This document shows positions 55,063-64,000 of a DNA stretch of 64,000 nt, in pieces. The stretch's first letter is position 1. The number at the start of each line of letters is the position of its first letter. Where the stretch lies: contig JAUIZM010000013.1 of the NCBI GenBank assembly GCA_030848705.1, positions 1,116,001 to 1,180,000 of the forward strand. Reading direction: 5' to 3'. Under the pieces are notes generated by a model. That model worked only from the letters and a program-made list of their open reading frames with translations, had not been told where the DNA came from and did not search any database. The DNA is from Heracleum sosnowskyi (taxonomy: Eukaryota; Streptophyta; Magnoliopsida; Apiales; Apiaceae). Position numbers and translations under genes: made by a program.

Positions 55063-58000
55063 TCAAATAGCTTCCAAAGCAAGATTACAAATGATAAAAT
55101 CAGGAGCGGTGGTGTTCCACTCTTGTAAACCAGACACATAATGTGCACCCCTTGCTAACAAATGGGCAACACTATTCGCTGATCTAGGAACAAAAACAAG
55201 CGACACTTCCTCAAAGTGTTTAAGTAATTCCTTACAGTCATCTACTATAGTATCAAACGTCGACCTTCCTTGATTGTCTTTACTTGCATTGATCGCGTCC
55301 ACTAAGCTCTTGGCATCAGTTTCAAAAACACATTTCCTCGATCTCCACTGTTTCGTCCAGGAAAGAGCTTCTTTCAAGCTTATGGCTTCAGCAATTCTCG
55401 GTTGGTGTCCAGTCTGCAATCGTTTGCTCCTTGCTCGAATGAAATGGTCGTTATCATCTCTTGATACACATCCCAACCCAGTCCAGCCTCCATTTATATC
55501 ACAAGCCGCATCTGTGTTAATCTTCACCCACTGTGCTGGTGGTTTACACCACGTACTACCTCTTCTTTGTGTCTGCATTCCTTCTTTAGCTTCAAGTTCT
55601 CTAACTTTGTTCCAATCTGACTTCATGTTCAGTGCCATGGATTTGATCCCAAAAGCTGACACTACTATCTTATCCCATAGCCATTTATTTCGTCTGTACC
55701 ACAACGCCCAACATATCATCCCAAACATGGCCCCCTGGTCCTTATTACTATTATGAAATACTCTCTTCGTGACTTGAAACACTGTATCCCCAGGAACCAC
55801 CAAAACCAGGTCCATCATACCCACTGTAGTCCAAACTTCTCTAGCAAAAGTACATTGAAATAGTATGTGCATACTATCCTCAATATGAGTTTGACACCAT
55901 AAACATCGGTCAGCAATGTTTACTCGCTTATTGATCAGGTTTGCAGCTGTTGGGAGCACATCTCTTCACATCCGCCAAATGAAGTTTATTATCTTTCCTG
56001 GTAGCTTGAGGTGCCAAATCTTATTCCAGAATTTCCTATCAGGGCAAGCCCATTCTCCTGTGAGTTGCCTATGGCAGCTTTTAACAGTGAAATTACCCGT
56101 GTCATCAAACAGCCAATACCAAGAATCAGGCCTTCTACGTATGGGGATAGGAACTTGTTTAATTAAGTTCTTATCTCTTTCATTGCATAAGTCATCCAGC
56201 AGATCTTCATCCCACATTGAAAGATCATTTGTCATCAAATTTCCCACTGTGATGTGGCTTAAGTGGGAGTAACATTCCGTCATCAAGAAGCCATTTTCCA
56301 CACAAGGCAGCCATGGATCCTGCCAAACCAGCGTATTATTTCCATCTCCTATTTTCTTTCTAGCTCCTTGCCTCATAACATTTTGAGCCTCAAGAATACT
56401 TCTCCAGATGTAGCTTGGATTGTTTCCAAGTGATGCATTCAAAAACTCCGATTGAGGGTAATATCTGGCCTTCATTAGAGCTGTAACTATAGGATTACAG
56501 TTATTAATCAGCCGCCATGCTTGCTTCGCCAATAGTGCAATATTGAATTCTCTTAGCTTTTTAAAACCAAGACCTCCAGCCTCCTTTACCTCGCATAACT
56601 TATCCCATGAGAGCCACCTTATGCCTCCCCCAGTGTTATTTCCCCACTAGAACGCATTGAACTTTTTCTCAATTGTATCACATATTTCCAAAGGTATCAA
56701 CATCAAACTCATCCAGAAATTAGGTACTGGTTGAGCAGACGTTTTTAACAGTAATAACTTCCCAGCTTTGGACAATGTTCTGTTCCCCCATGTCTGCAGT
56801 TTCTGCTCTACTCTATCCAGTAAGAAGGAAAAGGTTGTTACTCGATTACGGCCAATAACCATGGGCATTCCCAAGTATTTTCCTGGCTTGTCAATTTCAG
56901 TTACACCCAGTTTAGCACATACTTTGGTTCGGTCCTGCACAGTCGTATTAGGAGAGAAAACCACCGTAGATTTCCCAAAATTTATCTGTTGCCTTGAGAT
57001 CGCTTCATACCTGACAAGAATGCGTTTCAGATTATCCGCTTCCACCTCCGTAGCTCTAAAGAATAGGTAACAGTCGTCTGCGAAGAATAAGTGAGAAATA
57101 TTTGGTGCACCTCCAGCCACGGTACACCCATGTATGAGCCCATTGTCGACACTTCTCCTTATCATGGCACTCAAACCCTCTGCACACATGATGTATATAT
57201 AGGGAGATATTGGATCTCCTTGGCGTACACCTCGCGTTGGAATTACATTTCCAAACTCTTCCCCATTATGAATAAAACCATACGATACCGTCGAGATAAA
57301 TGTCATTATTCTGTCAATCCATATTTCATGAAAGCCAAATCTCAGCATCATATTCTTAATAAAACCCCACTCCAAGCGGTCATAAGCCTTGGAGATGTCT
57401 ATTTTTAGCCCTGCCAAACCTCTTTTTCCTTGTGTACGTCTCTTCATGTAGTGATTCACCTCAAATGCAATCAGTGCATTATCGGTTAGTAATCGTCCCT
57501 CTACAAAAGCACTCTGCATCTCAGATATCACAGAGCCTAAACATGGTTTCAGTCGATTAACCAAAACTTTTGACAATATCCTGATTATCACGTTACAAAG
57601 CGAGATAGGGCGTAGCTCGGTCATATTTTGCGGAACTTTTGTCTTTGGTATCAGTCAAACTACTGCATGATTTGCCTGCTTCAATATTTCTCCCGAACTC
57701 ATATAATCTTTACAAAATAAAAACACATCTCTGCCTACGATATTCCAATAAGTTTGAAAGAAACTTGGGTTTAGGTCGTCCGGCCCCGGTGCCTTATCCG
57801 GATGCATAGAAAAGGCTGCTTCTTTTACCTCCTCAGGTGTAACTTCCGCTAGTAGAGCTTCATTTTCACTTGCAGATATCCTTTTCACCATCTCTCTGTC
57901 ACTTAATTTACCGTCCAGTGATTGTGCTGTAAACAGTTTTGAGAAGTAATTCTCAATGACCTCGTGAATCTCCTCAGACTGTTCTTTCCATACCCCCTCG

Positions 58001-59127
58001 TCATTTTTAATTCTCTGCAGCGTATTGATCTTCTTCCTTCCAGACGCATAATTGTGGAAAAAACACGTATTTTTATCCCCACTTTGTAACCAAAATTGTT
58101 TGGCCCTCTGTTTCCAGTATATTTCTTGTTTTTCTAGAAGTTGCATATACTCCCATCGCACATTGTTATACAGTTGTATACCATATCTGTCTCTCCTAGA
58201 TCTTAGCTTTCGCATCCTTTCTCGACAATTACTCAGCTTCAGCTTATATTCTTTATTTATTCCTCCCCCCCCCCATTCGTGAAGCCTGTGACAGCACCAG
58301 CCGATTTTTGTCATTAAGTCTCGATCATCCTCTCCCTGCCAGCTTCGTTCCACAATCTCCCTGCATTCTTTTTCCTTGATCCAACTATTCTCAAATCTGA
58401 ATCTCCTTTCTTTAATTTCAAAAACCTGTCTCTTTAACTTTAACAGCAGTGGCAAGTGGTCCGATGTAGCAACTTCCAGCACTTGGACCTCCGCTAGTGG
58501 AAATAAGTTTCGCCATAAGTTATTTGCTAACCCACGATCTAGTCGTTCCTGAATCCATCCCTGGTTTCCTCGAGATTTCTCCCACGTAAATTTTTCACCT
58601 TTGTAACCTAGATCTGTCAAGCCACATGATGCAACTGTCTCTCCAAAACCTGCTAACAGACTTCTTGGATGTAGTCTACCGCCTCGTTTTTCATCTACAA
58701 AGAGCATGTTGTTGAAATCTCCTATAACACACCATGGGAGTGTTGATCGGCCAGCCAAATCTCGAAGTATAGCCCAAGATTCACGTCTCCTATCTCTTTC
58801 GGGGCAACCGTAAAAACCTGTATATCTCCACCTCCCAACCTGACTATTTTCCACCTCAAAGTCAATATAATGTTTACTTCCGTCTAGAACCGTACAACCA
58901 CCCTCATTCTTCCACAGCAAAGCCAAACCACCACTATGACCTTGAGCTTCTATTCCCCACCATCCCGCAAAATGCAGACTCCTACAGACCTCTTCAATTT
59001 TATTTAGTTTCGATAATGTTTCGGAAAGAAAAATAATACTAGGTTTATGGTGTTGGGTAATTTCTTTTAAAAAACGAATTGCTCGTGGGTTACCCAGTCC
59101 ACGACAATTCCAAGCTAAAAGACTCAT
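55063..59127 (-). pseudogene. LINE ORF2: endonuclease, reverse transcriptase, RNase H
   Basis: ORF2 protein nicks target DNA and copies the LINE RNA. One frame of about 1354 codons carries, in order, the endonuclease (MSLLAWNCRGLGNPR, FLSET, GDFN, then SDHLPL), the reverse transcriptase (GVRQGDPISPY and catalytic FADD), the zf-RVT cysteine region (CLWCQTHIEDSMHILFQC) and a C-terminal plant-type RNase H (INTDAACD, then FETDAKSLVDAI). Stops interrupt the frame at 57655-57657 (TGA), 56647-56649 (TAG) and 55966-55968 (TGA). I see no frameshift: all four segments share the frame of the ATG at 59127. Confidence 0.94.
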
Positions 59128-60269
59128 TGTTGAAGGCGGGCCTGAAATGCAGGACCCGCCTCTTGCAAGTTTTTTGGCCCAACAGAAGATGTCGAGTCAA
59201 TTATAGTTTCCAGCCCATCAGTTAATATTTTTTCCGTGCCAACCACCCTTTTCCTTTTAGTATCAGATATTATCCTATCATTTTCAAACATATATTCCCC
59301 TCCCAAATCTCGTAATTGATTCCCCGTGATATTCTCCAGCCCATTTGTTTTGTTGTTCGTTAACACAATCCCCCCATTATCTCCATAATTCTCGCTAATT
59401 TTTCCATCAATTTCCATAAAATTCGTAACCGCCCTGTCCTTCGGTTGTTCATTGGCTGCTTCCGATTTCCGGTCATCCATAGTGTTCTTCATTGTCGCAT
59501 TCCTCAGCCATTTAGCCCCTAGATTCTGTTGCTTTCCTCCCTTCATCGGAGCTCTAATCCAAGTACCGTAAGCCTTATCTATGACCTTATCTGGGTGTGC
59601 ATATACCACTGAACAATCTCTTTCCGAATGTCCCAGAATTCCGCACACGAAGCAGAATAGACTTAAGCGTTCATATTTAAAATTTATCCAATTCCAGTTT
59701 CCCCCTTCTCTTTTTACCTTCATTCTTCGTTTAATTGGTTTCTCCACGTTCAACGTGACACGAATACGTGAGAACATCTTCCAAACTCCATTAATGTTGC
59801 TAGGATCAGATTTAACGAATTTGCCTACAAAGTCACCGATACTCTGTAGTAGCTTCTCCGAGATCATACCCTTTGGTACATCATATACCTGCATCCATAT
59901 GTCCATATTCTTTAATGGAACCGTATGTGGATTTTCATTATCGTCTAAGATGTGGTACACCAGCAAACACTGTTCGAACGTCCAAGGTCCGCCCTCAATA
60001 ACTTTCTGTAGATCTAGCTTATGGAAAAACACAAACGAGTATCTGTGATTTCCCAAATCGTGGATTTCCATCCCCTCTTTCGGTCTCCATAACGATGCTA
60101 TCACATTTTGCATAGCGTTGAAGTTGATGTTTTTCTCAGTTAAAAAACGACCAACTAGCACAAACGATTGTTCCTTTACTGGTATCTCTTCATTTGCGAC
60201 AACTACTCCTTCATCCTCTTCATCTTCTAACACCAGATTAGCGTACATCTCTTCCAGATTACTATCCAT
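59124..60269 (-). CDS. LINE ORF1 protein (381 aa)
   Basis: Nucleic-acid-binding protein that packages LINE RNA. The N-terminal part (about 30-200) is a DUF4283-like domain (FVLVGRFLTEKNINF, then GGPWTFEQCLLVYHIL and DIWMQVYDVP), usual in plant L1 ORF1. It is followed by the zinc knuckle CFVCGILGHSERDC (C-x2-C-x4-H-x4-C). The C-terminal half is polar and low in conservation. The frame is intact. Its TGA overlaps the ORF2 ATG, which suggests coupled reinitiation. Confidence 0.92.
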   Translation of the reverse strand: MDSNLEEMYANLVLEDEEDEGVVVANEEIPVKEQSFVLVGRFLTEKNINFNAMQNVIASLWRPKEGMEIHDLGNHRYSFVFFHKLDLQKVIEGGPWTFEQCLLVYHILDDNENPHTVPLKNMDIWMQVYDVPKGMISEKLLQSIGDFVGKFVKSDPSNINGVWKMFSRIRVTLNVEKPIKRRMKVKREGGNWNWINFKYERLSLFCFVCGILGHSERDCSVVYAHPDKVIDKAYGTWIRAPMKGGKQQNLGAKWLRNATMKNTMDDRKSEAANEQPKDRAVTNFMEIDGKISENYGDNGGIVLTNNKTNGLENITGNQLRDLGGEYMFENDRIISDTKRKRVVGTEKILTDGLETIIDSTSSVGPKNLQEAGPAFQARLQQ

Positions 60270-60402
60270 ATTGGCTTGGGTTCAGTATTGACGGGCTAAA
60301 AGTGATTATAATTCCAAAGAGAAAAAAAAACTATGAGAAGTAACTTGTTATAAAACAAGACGAGAGAAACTTGCAATATTGCAAGACTTTTTTTACTTTG
60401 TC

Positions 60403-60419
60403 TTATAAATATTGATTTT
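60403..60419. repeat. LINE target-site duplication, right
   Basis: TTATAAATATTGATTTT, matching 55013-55029. Confidence 0.9.
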
Positions 60420-61584
60420 AATATGTTACAAATGAAGCATTTCCTTTTTCTTTAATGAAGAAGTATAAGAGAAGATGGCAGATATGCAACAACAATTGTA
60501 GCACATTTGGGCTTAAGAGGGTAAATATTATGTCATATACTAGCCCAAGTTCCTATTTGGATTCAAACATTATAACTGGACTCCTTATATTCACAAAGAT
60601 TATATCCAAGTTAAAGCCCAATACAGTAAATTTGGCAAATAAATCTTAACAGGCCAACAGATCCCTAGATGTAGAGATTTATTAAAAAATAGGAAGCTTT
60701 CTTATTCTACTTGGTGCCCATGCATTTATTAATTTGTCAAGCCCATCTTCAAAATCTTCATCAAGATCAAGGCCCATGCATTTGCGGGTGGTTTATTTCC
60801 TGTTAGTAATTCAAAAATATGTGCTAGTAATTTTTATATGGTAATAAATATTCCATCATGTCCCTATAAAATATTTGTATATTCTTGGGAAAATATAGCA
60901 ACATATTATTCAATGTTTTGTTTCTCTCTTGTTAAGTAGGAAGGTAATAGTTGTTTGGTAAAAATTAAAATTCTTTTAATTAAAAGATGAATATTTTGAT
61001 ATTAATTTTCAAAGTATACATATATTTTTGCTTCAATTATTTATGTGAATGATTACATGAAATTTTTGTAACTCATGCTTATACTTTACAGTGATACGTG
61101 TTCTTCTGGTAATATATATCTTAGTTTGGTAATACAAGTATGTATATCTTAGTTTGGTAATACAAGTATGTATATCTTAGTTGAACAAATATTTTGCTAC
61201 AAAGATTTCCCAGCCGAAGACAAATATTTTGCTACAAAGATTTCCCAGCATGCCTTCGGCAAGACTTCGATTTTTAAATAAAAAAGTTAAATTTTCAAAT
61301 TTTCAAATTTTCAAATTGATATACATATAATTTCAAATTGGTTTCGGTACTTTTTCTAATTAATAAATTAATAATATAATCAAAATTCGGGAAAGTTTTA
61401 TTCTACATTAATATTTCACTATATTTTACTACATAAAAATCAAATAATATTGAAATCTAATAAAAAAATGGAAATGTGGGATCTAATTTGTTTAAATTTA
61501 GGATACACTGCTACAAATATACTTCTTTTTTTTAGGATAATGAAAACTATTACAAATCAAATCTTTAATGGAATTGTATTATTG
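60420..61584. other. Non-coding stretch with small duplications
   Basis: TATATCTTAGTTTGGTAATA plus caagtatg is repeated at 61115-61180. AAATATTTTGCTACAAAGAT plus ttcccagc is repeated at 61189-61252. No gene is seen. Confidence 0.5.
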
Positions 61585-62466
61585 TCAAGTTACCAAAATA
61601 GTAACTAGATGATTGACTTTTATAATTAAAATATTTTTTTTCTAACAAAATCTACTCATTTTCCAAAAATATCATTACAATTATCTTTAAATTAAAACAT
61701 ATTACCTTTTATATTTGTTATTACTAAAATCTATGTTTTCCAAAAATATGAGTTGCAATCCTTACTTATTTATTTTAAAACCTATTTTAATACTCTATTT
61801 AATAAATAATAAAATAATATAAAAATAGTAACTAACTGATTGCCTTTTATAATTAAAAAAAAATCTAACAAAATCTACTCATTTTTCAAAAATATCACGA
61901 CAATTACATTTAAATTAAAACATAATATCTTTTATATTTATTATCACTAAAATCTCTATTTTCCAAAAATATGAGGTGCGATCCTTACTTATTTATTTTA
62001 AAATCCATTTTAATACTCTATTTAATAAATAATAAAATAATATAAAAATATTAACTAGTTGATTGCCTTTTATAATTAAAACATTTTTTTACTAACAAAA
62101 TCTACTTCTTTTCCAAAAATATCACGGGCAATTACCTTTAAATTAAAATATATTACCTTTTATATTTGTTATCACTAAAATCTCTATTTTCCAAAAATAT
62201 CAAGTGCAACCTTACTTATCTCTATTTTCTATATGTCCTTATTATTAATATTATTTTATTATAAAATAATATTAATAATACCTCATTTATCTTCATCAGC
62301 CCCATCTGTATTTTTTAATATTTTTTTACGTTCCAATTAATATTTAAGTTTCTCATTTTATAATTTATCATATTAATTTTTACTTTTATTTAATATTTTC
62401 CGTTCACATTAATTTTTTTAGTTTATTATTTTTTAAGTCTCGTGCCTTGCACGGGTTATAGGCTAG
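61585..62466 (+). mobile_element. Partial Helitron, 5' end missing
   Basis: The 3' end CTCGTGCCTTGCACGGGTTATAGGCTAG is a clear Helitron hairpin plus CTAG, followed by T. The body consists of tandem units of about 220 bp shared with 62660-63300. No TCTATACTA start is visible upstream. Confidence 0.8.
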
Positions 62467-62567
62467 TATTATTAAAAACGAAACATCTATAATTTGGGTT
62501 GGTGTATCTATAACCAATTTATTTATAAATAATGACTTTTCCAGCTAAAACACATTACCTATTTATA

Positions 62568-63827
62568 TCTATACTATATTATTAAAGCCGAAACATTAAA
62601 AGTTTTGGTTTTCGGTTGGTTTTTGGTTTTCGGTCATTTATTATATTTAATAAATAATAAAAAAAATATAAAAATAGTAACTAGATGATTGCCTTTTATA
62701 ATTAAAATATTTTTTTTAACAAAACCTACTTATTTTCCAAAAATATCACGGCAATTATCTTTAAATTAAAACATATTACCTTTTATATTTGTTATCACTA
62801 AAATCTCTATTTTCCAAAAATATGAGGTGCAATCCTTACTTATTTATTTTAAATCTATTTTAATACTATATTTAATAAATAATAAAATAATATAAAAATA
62901 GTAATTAGCTGATTTCCTTTTATAATTAAAAAAAATTCTAACAAAATCTACTACTTTTTTAAAAATATCACGACAATTACCTTTAAATTAAAACATATTA
63001 TCTTTTATATTTATTATCACTAAAATCTCTATTTTATAAAAACATGAGCTGCAATCCTTACTTATTTATTTCAAAATATATTTAATACTCTATTTAATAA
63101 ATAATAAAATAATATAAAAATAGTAATTAGCTGATTGCCTTTTATAATTAAAAAAAAACAAAATCTACTTATTTTCCAAAAATATAACGAACAATTACCT
63201 TTAAATTAAAATATATTACCTTTTATATTTGTTATCACTAAAATCTCTCTTTTTCCAAAAATATCAACTGCAACCCTTACTTATATATTTTAAAACATAT
63301 TTTAATACCTTTAATTATTTTAAAAAACACACATATTTTAACAAGTCAACGTATTTGTTTAACAAATACAATCAATATATTTAAAACACATCTAAAAATA
63401 TTACCAGCAGTTATTTTTTTTTTAATTAAAACATGTTATTTTTTTTATTTGTCCTTATTAAAAAAACTTACTTATTTTAACATGTCAATGTATTTTTTTA
63501 ATAAATACAATTAATATAATTAAAACATTTCTGAAAATATAAAATATCACGGACACTTACTTTATTTAATTAAAACATGTTAGCTTTTATATTTGTCTTT
63601 ATTATTAATTTTATTTTATTATAAAATAATATTAATGATACCTCATTTATCTTCCTCGGCCAAATCTGTACTTTTTTATATTTTTTTATGTTCCAATTAA
63701 TATTTAAGTTTCTCATTTTATAATTTATCATATTAATTTTTACTTTTATTTTAATATTTTTCGTACACATTAAATTTTATAGTTTATTATTTTTTAAGGT
63801 CCGTGTCTTGCACGAGTTATAAGCTAG
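62568..63827 (+). mobile_element. Non-autonomous Helitron, complete
   Basis: It starts TCTATACTATATTATTAAAG and ends with CCGTGTCTTGCACGAGTTATAAGCTAG before T. At 1260 bp it has no RepHel gene. It contains about three tandem units of about 220 bp (ccttttataattaaaa, then ctaaaatctctattttccaa). Confidence 0.88.
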
Positions 63828-63870
63828 TATTTTTTAAACAAAACAACTCATATTTTAAAAATAAAATAGG

Positions 63871-63911
<41 letters not shown>

Positions 63912-64000
63912 AAATTTTTGACGTAATCTTTAGTAGCATTTTAGATATTAAAATATAAATATTTTTAAATAATAGATCTAACGGTTTGTATTTATTTGCT
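63828..64000. repeat. AT-rich end with (TA)n microsatellite
   Basis: A TA run at about 63870-63908. No gene. Confidence 0.8.

Larger units (their letters stand above)
55030..60402 (-). mobile_element. L1-type LINE, apparently full length
   Basis: It is flanked by the 17-base duplication TTATAAATATTGATTTT and ends in a poly(A) tail (T run at about 55030-55041 on the plus strand). On the minus strand it has a 5' untranslated region of about 130 bp, ORF1 (60269-59124) and ORF2 (59127-55063), overlapping by four bases as ATGA. The total is about 5.4 kb, normal for plant L1. The only coding damage I see is three in-frame stop codons in ORF2. Confidence 0.95.

Overview
This is nuclear DNA of a flowering plant, probably a dicot. 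It is AT-rich and packed with nested plant transposons: Ty3/Tat and Copia LTR elements, CACTA, Helitron, Stowaway and an L1-type LINE. It also holds degraded genes with plant-type introns and a piece of plastid DNA. I cannot name the species from sequence alone. I see no intact, clearly host-type single-copy gene; almost every coding region is transposon-derived or a pseudogene.

Layout. 1-1185: end of a Copia LTR, its primer site and gag start, joined to a decayed Ty3 reverse transcriptase. 1190-27640: copies of an unnamed repeat rich in GGCGAGGGAA motifs, into which other elements inserted: CACTA-1 (1977-4430), a Stowaway MITE (4892-5163), a gag-protease-only Tat retrotransposon (Tat1, 5546-11565), and a CACTA-2 element with a broken TNP2 transposase (about 12995-25427) that itself contains a complete Tat retrotransposon (Tat2, 15197-24916). 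Tat2 has intact gag and pol, LTRs that look identical, and an antisense intron-containing extra ORF. 27640-30600: a free-standing relative of that antisense ORF, with a Helitron in its leader intron. 31478-41100: a minus-strand beta-galactosidase (BGAL9-like) pseudogene with nine recognisable exons plus a terminal one, broken by stops, frameshifts, a lost splice site and insertions, including a pair of long-TIR elements sitting in TA microsatellites. 41900-43760: a palindromic locus made of inverted copies of zinc-finger gene exons, with plastid DNA (trnV-GAC and the start of rrn16) patched into one arm. 44721-46428: a small LTR (TRIM-type) element. 47094-53930: Helitrons, a local duplication and single-exon gene fragments (a sugar transporter and a short-chain dehydrogenase). 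55030-60402: a complete-length L1 LINE with a 17-bp target duplication and three nonsense codons. 61585-63827: two more Helitrons.

How it fits together. Repeat copies that lack an insertion act as natural empty sites for those that have one, so several insertions are defined to the base. The likely order is: GGCGAGGGAA repeats first, then CACTA-1 and CACTA-2, then Tat1 (three differences between its LTRs) and Tat2 (none seen). Tat1 lacks reverse transcriptase, RNase H and integrase and would need them from an autonomous relative; Tat2 is such an element, with the same primer-binding sequence, but nothing here proves that they cooperate.
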